From the NCBI GenBank assembly GCA_027604705.1, contig JADHYV010000029.1, positions 1 to 64,000 on the forward strand: DNA of 64,000 nucleotides, written 5' to 3'. Positions 11,860 through 23,439 of this stretch are shown piece by piece; positions within the stretch are counted from its first letter, which is position 1, and each line of letters starts with the position of its first letter. A program made the translations under genes and the position numbers. Under the pieces are notes generated by a model. The model was not told the DNA's origin, did not search any database, and was given only the letters and a program-made list of their open reading frames with translations. The stretch is from Allomyces arbusculus (lineage: Eukaryota > Blastocladiomycota > Blastocladiomycetes > Blastocladiales > Blastocladiaceae).

Positions 11860-14800
11860 ATGGCTGCGCCCGCCCTCGACGACGACCTGCGCGCCGCACT
11901 CGCTGCCCGCGCACCCGGCACCGCCGCCGCCTCCGACCCGCCCTGGCCCACGCCGCCGCCGGACCCGACTGCCCCGCGGCATGGGCCCACCGCCGCCGTC
12001 GCGGCCGCCGTGGCGTCCGCTGCCCCGTCTCGCGCGGGTACTGTCGCCGTGCCGTCCTCCTCGGGTCAGTACGCCGCGCAGAGCGCGCATGCCAACCCGG
12101 ACCGCGTGAACCCGAGTCTGCGCAGCCGGCTCCTGCGTGTCGGCACGACCAAGAAAAAGTCGCAGTCGCTCGGGTCGCTGTTACCGCCCGCGACCGCGTC
12201 CATGCCGTCGGCCGCCACGGCCTCGGCCATGTTGCTCGTCCCACCGTCGAGCGGCGGCGTCTCGGCATCAACGTCGTCGAGCTCGCTCGCCTCCAGTTCT
12301 GCGGGTTCCGACGACGACGAAGACAATTCCGACACGGGCAGCGACATTACCGTCAAGCCGGTCAAGAAAGGCCGCGACCGCAGCAGCGGATGGGACACGG
12401 CGTCGACTGCGCCATCGACGCGCACGCTCGGGTCGATTCGCAAGGGGTTTGCCAAAATGCGCGCCATGATCACGTCGACGAGCACGCCCACGCTGCTGAA
12501 TGATAAGGCCAAGGGCAGCAACGATGGCAATTCGAGCGACGACGACGAGAGCATCGACGGGTCGTCGGGCGGCGCGCATTTGGGCATTGTCACAAGCTCA
12601 ACGCCCGAACTCATGCAGCCGCAGAACTTGCACGCCGACAGCGAGGAAGTGCCGGGTACGTTTTTTTGGCGATTTGCGCAGATTGAGCATTTACGTGACG
12701 GGCTCCTGGCTCATCTGCTCCACTCCATTCGACGGCGCTAGATATGCAAATCGCTGAAGAGGCCACGGTCGAGGTCATGGACCACGTCACGATATCCGTA
12801 GCGCTTGGCGACAGCGACCCTCAAGATGTCGGCCTCATCGTGAGCGTGTCGGGCCACAACGTGTTTCCAACGACGCACGATATCCTGCAACGGCTCTACG
12901 ACGAACTCGACGAGGACCTGGTCCAGTCAACGCTTTACTACTTTGACCCGCGGCACCCGGGCCTGCGCGTGGAAGTGGGCGACGGCGATTCGATCGACAT
13001 GCTCTTGCACCAGCATGTATGTTGTGCATAGATGCTTCTCCGCCGCTCGACTTGGTGCTGACTGCCCGACAACCGACAGAAAACCTGGAAAATCATCCCA
13101 AACTCGGCCGATTTCTCCATGACGGCAACATTGCCCGGTACCAACGAGGCGTGCACGGTCGCGTATGACCGCGTGATCTTGGTGGGCCAAGTCGTCGACC
13201 AACTCAAGGAGTTTTACAAGATTGCGCCCAGTTTGCCGTACGGGCTCTACGTGACGTCCGAGATGGGCGCGTTCCTGCTCGAGTCGCACCGGCCATTGGC
13301 GCTCTACGATATCCGGCCCATGGTACGTCCGCCGTGTTCTTGGCACCTCCCGTTTGCTTCGCTCACGCGGGGAAACCATCCACTGACCTGCCTCGCCGCC
13401 ACGCCGCTCACACCAGGACGTCGTCGAACTGCGCAGCACCGCCGAATTCCTCTACGTGCGCGTGCACGTACCCGAACTCGACACGCGGTTCGTCGTCAAG
13501 GCGCCCGCGCATTTCACGGGCAAGGACCTGACTGCGCAGATCCAGTACACGATCCGCGCCAAGAACGCGACTTTGCAGCACCCGGACCGGCAGTACGCAA
13601 TCTGGATGCCGCGGCTCGCACAGTGGCTCATGGCGACCGACACGGTCGGCACGCTCGCGCAGTTCCTGTCGGTGACGGAAATCCACGACTGTGGCGTCGA
13701 GTACAAGCTGCTGGCCATGTACGCGGAAGTCGCGACGCGGCGGGGACCGCATATGGTGGGTGTGGCTGCGGGGGCGACGGTCGCGGACGTGCAGCGCGTG
13801 ATTGATTTGGACGATCCAAGTGCCAGTGGGGGCAATGAGGTGGGTGGCGCGGCAATGTTTGGGGTCGCCGGGGACGAGTTGCCGGCGACGGACACGATGT
13901 GGGACGCGGTACGGCAAATTGGGTGTCCGACGGAATTCGTCTCTCGCGCTCGGGCCAAGCCGCTGCAGGTCACGACGACCCGCGACTTGGGTGTGCAGAT
14001 TGTCGTCGAGATTGATTTGGCCGCAACGCTCGCGGACTTGGTGCCGATGCTTGCACGACGGCTCGGCGTCTGGCCCGCGCATGTGCGGCGTATTTACTTG
14101 AACGATGCGTCGACAGTGCCTATGGTGCTGGACCGGCCATTGGACGAGTTGCTGGTCGGTGCCGACGGGGACCGTTTGGTTGTCGAGTTGAACGAGGAAC
14201 AGTGGCGGTCCGACGGGAAGGCGTTGCTCGACGCGTGGGAGATGGACGTGCCGCCAGCGAACGCGGGCGTGTGGAGTGAAGGCCCGGACCGCGCCGGGAA
14301 TATCAAGGTGAATGACCAAGGCGTCGTCACGGCCGCAACGCTTAACAAGTTGATTGAGCGCATGACTGTCGACAAGATTACCGACTTTGACGAGTGTAAG
14401 TTCCTCCTGACCGATGACGGATGGGATGGGGACGATTCACTGACTTGTTCCCTCGCTTTTGTGCTAGACACCAACCTGACCGCAACCTTCCTGCTCACCT
14501 ACCACTCGTTCGCGTCGCCCAAGCAAGTGCTTGCGAAACTCATGGAGCGGTACCATGTGCCGCGGTTCGGGCACCAGAGCTTATCCGACTACGACCGGAT
14601 TCGGTCCAACGTGCAGTCGCGTGTGTGCAATGTGCTCAAGCTGTGGACCAAGCAGTACCCGACCTGTTTCTTTGAACCCGCGGGCCATGCCCTGATCGAG
14701 GACTTGCTCGAGTTTACGGCGCGCGTCATGGCCGTCGACAAGCAGGCCGGGCTCGGTAAACAGATTCGGCGCAGCTTGTTCAAACTGGTACGCTTGGTTT

Positions 14801-15920
14801 GGAAGGGCACGCGTGCGGCCGCGTCGTCGCGCATTCCTGCCGCTCTCGCTAGCTCGCTCGCACTCTCCCTCTCACCCACCTTCTCCTCCCTAGTCTTCGG
14901 CGCGCGACCGCAAATCGACCCACGCGCAACCGCCCGTTCTGGCGCCCCTCTCCCGCGTGCCACGACTTAAGACGGGCGTCACACTCTTTCACCACGACCC
15001 GGTCGAAGTCGCGCGACAGCTGTGCCTCGCCGACCACGCCGTGTATCGGCGCATGAAACCGACCGAGTTATTGGGCCAGGCGTGGATGCACGCCGACGCG
15101 CAAACACGGGCGCCAACGATTTTCCTGCTGACGAAACGGTTCAATGCGCTGGCGCGGTGGTTGACGCGGAGCGTGTTGGCCGTGCGGGATGTCGCCGGAC
15201 GTGGGGTCAGGGTGGAGTGGATTGTGGAGGTGGCGGGGGTATGTGGTGTGATTTGGGTGGATGGTACGCGGCGCAAACTGACCTCCGCGCCGTGTAGTAC
15301 CTGGCCGAGTACCGCGACTACCTGGCGCTCATGGCCATCTTGGCAGCGCTCGGCGGTGCGCCCGTGTCACGGCTCAAGTATACGCGCGCAGCCATGTCGT
15401 CGCGGGCGCGCAAGAAGCTGGGCGACTTGGAGGAGATGATGCACCCGAAGCATTCGCATAAGCGGTACCGCGAGCAGTTTCGCGCGGTGCGTGGGGACGG
15501 GGGCGGTGGGGCCGCGCGGATTCCGTACCTGTACGTGTCGCGGTGCGGGGACCGTCGCGCACATACTCACTCGCGCCAATTTGTAGGACCGTGCACCTGA
15601 CCGATCTCGTCGGGATCGAAGACGGCAACCCGGACTCGATTGGGACGTTGATCAACGTAGCCAAGCGGCGACTCGTGCACGGCGTGATCTCGGATCTGCT
15701 GGCCGCGCAGGACGACGAGTTCCCGTTTGCGTCGGTGCCGGACGTGCAGCGACTGCTAGCTCTGTGCCATGCGCCGGCCGCGCCGGGATTGCGCGAGGTG
15801 ACAGACGACGAACTGTTCCGCATCAGTTTGGAGCTGGAGCCGCGCGGGTGGGACGGGGTCACTACGCTGGCCGCGGGTGGGGGCGTGATGAGTCCGCCGA
15901 TGACGCCGACCGTGACGTGA
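11860..15920 (+). CDS. Ras guanine-nucleotide exchange factor (CDC25/SOS family)
   Basis: Activates Ras-type GTPases by releasing GDP. Eight exons agree in phase: 11860-12655, 12742-13016, 13080-13322, 13417-14395, 14468-14787, 14894-15238, 15298-15530, 15587-15920, giving 1174 residues. The N-terminal third is Ser/Ala/Asp-rich and probably disordered. A ubiquitin-like/Ras-association-like segment lies near residues 620-700. The REM (RasGEF_N) domain begins near 736 (TATFLLTYHSFASP). The catalytic CDC25 domain runs about 900-1150, with hallmark blocks DPVEVARQLCLADHAVYRRM, the helix around FNALARWL, LKYTRAAM, and across the last splice site IPYLTVHLTDLVGIEDGNPD, then LINVAKRRLVHGVI. The family assignment is firm; which Ras it serves is unknown. 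Confidence 0.92.
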
Positions 15921-16250
15921 AAGACTGGGACTGGGTGGAGAAGGGAGAGAGGGGATGGCGGCAGTTTTGGGGACTGATGACGGCGTGGGTGGGGGTCAAT
16001 GACAGGCGTCTTTTTTATGAACGATGGGGGTTGGTTTCAGTCAGTTGCGGTCGCGCGCGCGAAATGCATACGGTGGGCTCTCTGCACTGCAGCGAGTTTC
16101 TTTTTTCCGCTGACAGGCGAGACGCATGTTGATGCTGTTGATGCGCAATGTTTTCGCACACGCTTGCGCGACGCTCAATATCACGACAGACGTGCTGGTC
16201 CATGACCGTTAAATCCATTCTCTCGCTACCTAGTGGGTATTTTCAAGAAC

Positions 16251-16313
16251 TATAAAGCAGTTCGGCCTCCCCTTGGCCCTCTCTCTCTCTCTCCCTCCCT
16301 CCCTCCCTCCCTC
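16251..16313 (+). promoter_or_regulatory. Orphan TATA box with CT-rich tract
   Basis: TATAAAG at 16251-16257 is followed at 16278-16313 by a (CT)n/(CCCT)n tract. The arrangement resembles a core promoter on the plus strand, but it points at the 3' end of the minus-strand chitin deacetylase gene and no plus-strand gene follows. It may drive an antisense transcript or be chance plus a microsatellite. Confidence 0.35.
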
Positions 16314-16405
16314 ACCTCCCGATCCTCGTCCATCCAATCCTTCCGCGTCGCATCACCGCACGCGTGCCCGAGCGTGAGCCGCTGCCGTACGGCCCGGCTG
16401 ACAGA

Positions 16406-17805
16406 TTAGGCCCGGGTCGGCAGCGTCGTGTAGTACAGGTTCGTGTCGCCGAGACAGTTGGCGACGGTCGACTCGACCATGCCGACCGACGCGACAAAGT
16501 CGTGCGTGGTCTTGACCATGTTCATGGTCACGAGTTGCTACACCGATCGGACCACCTGTCAGCTCCTCTGCAACCCGGCGCGCTCCTGACGAACCAAGCC
16601 GGCCCGTGCAACGTACGATATCATGCTGCAATGAAATAATCGACGTGGAAGCAGCAACGGTCGCGCTCGTGAGCACTTTCGTGTACTCGGCGTACGAGAG
16701 TGTCTCGTTCAGGTAGAGCCAGTCGTTGGTGTCCAAGTTCCAGTACACCATTTTCAGACCGAGCGACTGGATGTACTGGGCGCCGGTCGCCGTGATCGAC
16801 CCGTAGGGGCACCGCATGTACTTGGGGGCCACGCCAATCGCGGCAAAGATGGCCGCCTCGGTTTTCGAAATTTCCGAGGCGATTTGCGCGTTGGTGAGCG
16901 TGGCGAGGTCGGGGTCTGCGAGTTGGGGGTGCGGGAAACGAGAGAGAAATGAGGCATGGGAGGGGAAGAGAGAAACCATGCGAAGAAGTACGCACGCGTG
17001 TAGGTGTGCGTCGCAATCTGGTGCCCCTCCTTGTACTCGCGCTGCAAGAGCGCGACATTGATCGCGGTCTCCAGCTGCGATCCGACAATGAAGAACGTGG
17101 TCTTGATCCCGCGCGCGAGTAGCTCGTCCTAGGAACACGGTCGCGGCCAGTCCAGATCAGTTGTCTCGCGCGCGAGCAGACTAGCGCCCCAATAATCGTC
17201 ATGAGCGTACCAGGATCGGCGCCGTGTACTGCTCATGCGGCCCGTCGTCGTAGGTGACAGAAATCGCGCCCTTGTAGGCACACGACGTGTGTTGGCCGTA
17301 CTCGTCGACTTGCGCGGTCATGGGCGTCAGGCAGGACATGCTCGTGCACTTGCCGCTCGACGAACCACCGCCGGCCGTAGTCGTCGCGGTCGTCGTACTC
17401 GACGACCCGCCGCTTGTCGTTGACCCGCCCGTGCTTGTCTTGCTCGTGGTCTGCGAGGTAGTACTCGCCGGCGCGGACGCGGTTGCGGGGCCGGCGAGCG
17501 GCACACACGCGCCCGATTGGCAGCCCTACACGATGAAAGCGATGGCGTCTGGTCACACCTCTTGATTTGCGCGCGGTTCACGAGCAAAATAGTGGGAGTA
17601 CCTTGCCGCAGTGCGCCCAATCGGACCCGCACTCGCCGCGCGCCGAGCAGCACTGCGTGTTGGCGCAGAGCGCGCCGCCGGCCTGCCGCCCGCAGAGCGC
17701 GGCGTTGGCGACAAGTGGCGCCGCGAGCGCGAGGAACAGGAGCGCGGCGAGGAGGAGCGTGCGCGCGGAAGGCGGCGCGGCGCGACGGAGGCGAGAGGTG
17801 GTCAT
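16406..17805 (-). CDS. Secreted chitin deacetylase with chitin-binding module
   Basis: Removes acetyl groups from chitin to give chitosan, outside the cell. Five exons in phase: 17805-17602, 17525-17211, 17128-16996, 16915-16617, 16537-16406, giving 360 residues. Residues 1-36 are a signal peptide (LLLAALLFLALAAPLVANA). A type-1 (hevein) chitin-binding domain follows: CGRQAGGALCANTQCCS, then GECGSDWAHCGK, completed by CQSGAC across the first intron. A Ser/Thr-rich linker comes next, then the NodB polysaccharide deacetylase domain with VTYDDGP (catalytic Asp and metal Asp), HTYTHPDL (the two metal-binding His, assembled across an intron) and RCPYGS. All key residues are present. It is divergent from the Rad51-like gene at 18.2 kb. 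Confidence 0.93.
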
Positions 17806-18228
17806 GGCGGGTTGGGGTCGGCGCGGAGTTCAGCAGACGGTTGCAGCTGGTGCTTGCAAGTGGCAGCGCGGTCGGTCGGGGATCGAGACACGGGCAGAAG
17901 CGAGAGCGGAGCGGCAGCACCGTCGTCTGGATCGCGGCAGTGCACGCGCGTCAGAGGAGCGGAGCGCGGCCGGGTCCGTGAGCGCGGCCGTTACGGCTGC
18001 GTCAGGCATCGCGTGCGGGCCGAGTGGGAACGGCAAGGTGGTGATAAATCGAAGTGCTGGGAGACGCGCGCGAGTCTTGTGCGTTTCTGTTGGCACGCTG
18101 AAATGAAAACACCAACGTCTCGCACCCGCCATGTGCCTTTCACTCCTTCGTGGGCGCCGTCTGCTCCTTGTCGACGGCACCGAACCCGTCCGCGTGCCGC
18201 CCACTCCACGCCAGCACCACTGCCCGCA

Positions 18229-19613
18229 ATGCGACGCGGCGACACGCCCCCCGCGGCCACCAGCGCACCGCGAGCAGCCACGATGTCCCGACAACCCGGC
18301 CGTCTTCAGTCCACCAGCGACAAGACAGACGCCCCGCCACGACGCCGAATCAAGCTCGGCCTCCCGCTCCACGCGCTCGGTTTACCAGCACGCGTGCGCA
18401 CCAAGTTGCTCGACGCGGCGCTGTTCCATAAGGCTGACATCAACGCGCTGACCTCGGCCGAGCTCGCGCAGGGTGCGCCGCCGCCCCGCGGCATTTGCTC
18501 TTCGAAGGACATGGTCGCTGACCAGCAGCACCACGACGTGCAGACCTGGCCGTCTCCGATGCGACCGTGCGACTCGTGCGCACGCAGGCTACGGTGCCCG
18601 ACGGTGTGTGCTGCGCGCATCTTTGTTTGAGGGTGCCATGAGCGCATTTTGACCCGGGACTCGTCAACAAAGATTCGATCTTCACGTCGTGCGCGACCCT
18701 GCTCGCGACCGCGCCGTTATCGCCCATGTCGACGGGCATCGCGACGTTCGACGAGCTCCTGAATGGCGGGTTTGCACGAAGCGCCATCTCGGAACTGTCA
18801 GGCGCATCGGGCGCGGGCAAGTCGGCGATTCTGTACGCAATATTTGCCTGTCGTCGACTGTTCTGCTCCAGTTTTCGAACCAGCTCTCACTCTCCTTTCT
18901 TCCACGTGCTCTACAGCACTGCCATGATCATCCATCTCCTCCGCACCCCCACCCCATCCGCGCCACGTATCGTCGCGCTCGACACCGACGGCGCCCTGAC
19001 CTCTACCTTACGCACGGCCTACCACCAGCACCCGTCCTTGCCATGGCCCAACCTCGACCTGCGCCGGATCCACGACCTGCCACACCTCGTCGACACTGTG
19101 TCAACTCTCTCCCAATCCCCACCCACCCTGCTCATCATCGACGCCGTGTCCACGCACCTGACCGCATTCACCGACCTCGTCGCGCGCGCACGCGCCGTGC
19201 ATGTGGCCGCGCAAGTCGTGCGCGGTTTGGCTGCCCGTAACGGGACTGCCGTGGTCCTGGCCGCACGGATGGCCGACGGGCCGGCGGTCGGGCCGTGGAC
19301 GGCGGTGGCCGGGACGCGGGTGGTCGTGAAGAAGGGGCTAGGGGGTAAGGTTGGGGCGGTGGTGGTCAAGGGGGACCGGATGGGGCGGAGGGCCGAGTGG
19401 CGCGTGGATGCGGAGGGGGTCGCAGTAGAGCAGGTGGAGGAGAGGAGAAGGAGGGAGGTAGTCTTGGCATTGGAAGAGGAAGAGGAGGAGCCGTGGGAGG
19501 ATGTGGAGCCCGATGAGGACGCGCGAGTTGCGGCGTATGACGGCGGCATGGTGGAGGAAACGGAGGAGGAGCGGTACGTGGAGGTGGAGCCGGACGCGCT
19601 GATGCTGGCGTGA
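18229..19613 (+). CDS. Rad51-family recombinase paralogue
   Basis: A RecA/Rad51-fold ATPase paralogue, probably acting in homologous recombination in the nucleus. Exons in phase: 18229-18472, 18544-18603, 18673-18832, 18917-19613, giving 386 residues (368 if the second ATG at 18283 is used). An N-terminal helical region (LGLPARVRTKLLDAALFHKA) resembles that of RAD51B/C/D and XRCC3. Residues about 128-160 carry STGIATFDELLNGGF and Walker A GASGAGKSA; Walker B is TLLIIDAVS near 226. The C-terminus is acidic (EEEEEEPWEDVEPDED). I cannot tell which paralogue it is; the TG..DELL pattern is seen in RAD51D and Rad57. A related but Walker-A-less gene lies 3 kb away on the opposite strand. Confidence 0.82.
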
Positions 19614-20017
19614 AGGGGTTGAGTACCGTCGGGACAGATGCTTGATTGTTTGAAATCTGTGGAGACGAGAGAATGGATGGGTGTGTGCGCTTGATGGAAC
19701 TGGTTAGTCGCGGGGTCGGCGAGAGCAGAGAGCCGAGCCGATAGCATCGCGGACTTCGCGTGCGACGCGTCGCTGCATTTATCACGCCGCCATCAACGGC
19801 CAAGGGCGTGCTGCAGCCCTGGTCGAACCTTCGATCGAATCCCGCCGCATCCACAGCCCACACCTTTGCGGATATAAGATCGTCGTGCGCCCCCGTCGAC
19901 CTGCACGGCCCATACCAACTCCGTGCAACATCTGCTCGCGCCCGACAACTTGCCGCACGCGACGGCCATCTGCTGCAAATACGACAGCGTTCTTGGACCA
20001 GTCACTCAACCAGCACG

Positions 20018-21976
20018 ATGCCCCCATCATCGCTCTCACGCGCGGCCGACACCAAGGCCGGCGCATCGCACGGTCCCGACACCAGCTCCACGTCGACATC
20101 CTCTTCCGGCACCGACGATGCTGCCGCCATTGCCGCCACCACCGCACGGGCACCAGCAACAAGGACCCCGTCGCGCCGGGTGCTCGGCTTCATCTACCTG
20201 CACCCGGCCTACTCGACCACGCACTTTTTCGCGTTCCTCGTCGCAACGTTCTTCACCGTCGCCTTCTTTGTCTACATGAGCTCCGCGACCGCCTTTGTCC
20301 TGTCCGAGATTCTCGGGCTCAAGGAAGGTCAAGGGAACGCCGCCGGGTCATTGGCGTTCTATGACGAGTTGCTGTCGATGGTGATGGTCGTGGTCTGGGG
20401 GGTCTTGTCAGACCGTGTCGGGAGGAGGGTCGTCTGTACAAGTACGCCATGGTCATGGGGTGGAGTGATAGAAAAGAGGGCGAGGACTGATCGCCGTGTG
20501 AAATGGACCGATAGTCGGGTTCCTACTCATGGGCGCCGGCATGCTCGTCTACCCGCTCGCGCGCAACCTCTACCCGCAGCTCCTGCTCGCGCGGCTCCTC
20601 TACGCGCTCGGCGGCGCCGCATGCAGTTGTATGGTACCCCGCATCCCTCCTCCGCACGTTACGATCCGCACTCCCGGTCCTAACCTAATTCGTCATAGCT
20701 TACCGCCGTCCTTGCTGACTGCGCCGGAAAACTGCGCGGCCGCATCTCCGGTCTTGTCGGGCTCGTTTCCGGGCTCGGCGCGCTGCTCGGCGTCTTTGTT
20801 TTCCTGCCTTTCCCTGCGTGGCTCGAAACTAAATTCTCGATCCCGCTCGGCCGTGGCGTGCAGGACGCGTTTTTCGCGACTGGTGTCTTGGCCGTCCTGT
20901 TCGCCGGCGTCTTCTGGGTGACCGCCTCACGCTCGTTTGCCACTTCCACCACCGCCTCGGCACCCGCGACACCACAACGGTCCTGGCTCGCACAAGCCAA
21001 ATTGGGCCTGACGGCCGCCAAGGATTGGCGCGTGGCGGCAGCGTACGCGGCCGGGTTTGCGGCGCGCGGAAATACGGTGATTGTCACGCTGTTTGTCCCG
21101 CTGTGGGTGAACCAGTACTATATTACCAACGGGCTCTGTGCCGTGACGGGGCTGGACCCGAGCGATGAGAATGCCGTGAAAACGTCGTGCCGTGCCGCGT
21201 TCACCCGGGCATCGGTTGTGTCGGGCGTCGTGCAGACGTTTGCGCTGGTACGCTTGATGCGCGAGTTGGTGGAGGAGCGGGAGACTGGCTGATCGGTGCG
21301 ACTGGATAGATTGGCGCACCGCTCTGGGGCCTGCTCATGGACCGGTTCGCGACGACCGACGTGGACGTCAGTGACGAGGAGGAAGTGCCCGCGCTGTCGG
21401 CGACCTCGCCGCTCTTGTCCCCGCCACTCGTACCAAGTCGGCGCCACCGGGGTGCACGAACGCAGTACTCGACGCTCCCGTTACTCGCAACCTGCGTCGT
21501 CGCGGCGCTCGGGTACCTCCTGTTGTTCCTGACCAGCGACCCACGGCAAGGATCGGTGTTCCCGATTGCGTTTTTGGTTGGGTTCGGTACGCGCACGCCG
21601 TCCCTTGTCCACCCACGGATTTCTTCCCGACATTGATCCTAACCCATGTCCTCGAACACCAGGCGAAATCGGCACCGTCATCACCTCCGTCGCTATGGTC
21701 GCTGCGGGGTACGTTGACCCGTCGGCCCGTGGCGCCGTTGCCGGAGCGTACTCGTTATCGGGCGCTGTCGGGATCTTGGCCGCGACAAAGTTGGGCGGGG
21801 TCCTGTTTGACGCGTGGACGGCGACAGCGCCGTTCTTGCTGATGGCGGGCGTGCATGTGGTTGTTGCGGGCGTCGCGGCGGTCGGGGTCGTTGTGGAGGC
21901 AAGGAGGGCGAGGAGGCAGGCGGAGTGCAGTAGTGAGGTGGTGACGCCCATGTCGTCGCCCGAGCCGGTGCAGTAG
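20018..21976 (+). CDS. MFS transporter
   Basis: A major facilitator superfamily membrane transporter, substrate unknown. Five exons are visible: 20018 to about 20441, from about 20517 to 20630, from about 20699 to about 21249, from about 21311 to about 21587, and from about 21664 to the stop at 21976. The N-terminus is a Ser/Thr-rich cytosolic tail. The first membrane segments (FFAFLVATFFTVAFFVYM; LLSMVMVVVWGVL) lead into MFS motif A, GVLSDRVGRRVV. Later segments include GLVGLVSGLGALLGVFVFLP, YSTLPLLATCVVAALGYLLL and FLLMAGVHVVVAGVAAVGVV. About twelve membrane segments fit the family. A longer cytosolic loop (DVDVSDEEEVPAL) lies between the halves. It sits between two Rad51-like genes with no obvious functional link. 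Confidence 0.85.
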
Positions 21977-22024
21977 GATACGGTCAAGGGGAATGGAATG
22001 GCAGGCATGTTTTTGCACCGCGCA

Positions 22025-22886
22025 TCATCCCGCCTTCCTGCAGCATCTCATCCAAAGGCAATCCATACGGCCACTGGTCATCGACGTGCGCATGCGCGTC
22101 CCCTCCCCTTCCCTCGTCATTTTCTCAACCTCCCCACCCTTCACCTGCACCGGCCACTCAGCGCGCTCCCCCACCCGCTCGCCGCCCTTGACCACCTCGG
22201 CCTCCACCACCCTCATCCCATCGCACGTGATCACGACACTTGTCTCTGCCACGGCCGTCCAACTCGAATGACCCACGCCCGCGGACGGCGCCGCGACCAA
22301 GACCACCGACCCGTGCACGCTGGCGAGTGTGTGTGCGGCTTTGGCCGCGCGTAACCGAGCCACCGTCGTGCCGGAATGGTCATTATCATCGTGGATGACC
22401 AGGACGGTGGGAGGGTGCATGGCTGTGATCGCGTTGGCCAGGTCGGAGACGTGCAGGTCGCGCAGGACAGGGCGGTGAGCGGGCGCGTTTGAGGTGGTGG
22501 TGCCGGCGTGGAGCAGCAATGCCGTGAGTGCGCCGGTCGTGTCGAGCACGACGACGGGCGTGCGATGCTGGAGCTGGAGCTGGATTGTTGATGCGCTAGG
22601 GAGGGAGGGACGAAGGCGTTGAGCCGCAGCGATGGCGAGGCGAGGCGATGATGACGGACAGGACCGATGCCACGGCTGCGCCCGAGAGGACCGTCACGGC
22701 GGACGGTGCGAAACCGCCGTCGAGAAGCGCGTCGAGCGGGGCGATGCCCGTGGCGAAGAGGCGCGGCGGGCCGGCGGGCGTGGTGGCGGTGGTGGTCGTG
22801 CAGGGAGTCGGGGTCGCGAGCATGTGGGGCCGCAGTGCGTTGCTGGCGTTGCTGGTGTGTGAGGAGAAGGCAAAAGAAGCTGGCAT
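22025..22886 (-). CDS. Divergent Rad51-like protein lacking Walker A
   Basis: Two exons, from the ATG at 22886 to about 22640 and from about 22575 to the stop at 22025. The protein aligns by eye with the neighbouring Rad51 paralogue: ATGIAPLDALLDGGFAPSAV matches STGIATFDELLNGGFARSAI, VVVLDTTGALTALL matches IVALDTDGALTSTL, and SWTAVAETSVVI matches PWTAVAGTRVVV, including the shared intron position after the Walker A region. But Walker A is gone (LSGAAVASVL in place of LSGASGAGKSAIL) and Walker B reads VLVIHDD. The N-terminal helical domain is not seen. It is either an ATP-independent scaffold, as some Rad51-like accessory proteins are, or a decaying duplicate. The open frame is intact, which mildly favours function. 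Confidence 0.65.
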
Positions 22887-23439
22887 GGAAGTTGGCGGCC
22901 GTCGACGTCTTGTCGTGGGGCGCTGAACGCGGAGCAACGTCGTGCGCGCAGGTGGGTGCGGTGATGGAGGGAATCGATTATGGATGGCGACGATGAGGAA
23001 GGTGATGCGGGATCGGAGACCGCAAGACGCGATTGATGCGGTAGGGCTGCGAGGATACATAGCGGCAGCACTTTGCGCGATACTTCGCGCACCATCATGA
23101 CCAACGCAGGATGATTTCTCGCTGACAGCAGCAACAGCAGCTCCCAAGAGTGTCTTCGACACTGACACCACGCTGCATGTGCACGCAGGCCAACGCGACG
23201 CACGACCGACCGACGCATGTGCCATGCCAGAGGCTCAGAGAATGTGATTCACGGCAGCCATCCGTTTTGACTGCGCGGACCAAAGCGAGCAAGTAACGTG
23301 CAACTGCAGATCTCTGTCTTCTTCGCAATACATACTCCGCGACGACCACCTCCTCCCTTTCCTCCTCCGTGACGCTAGCCGAGCTGCACTCGCCGATCCA
23401 CGCGCCGACGATCCTCCCTCCTTCTCCGTCCCCCGGCCC

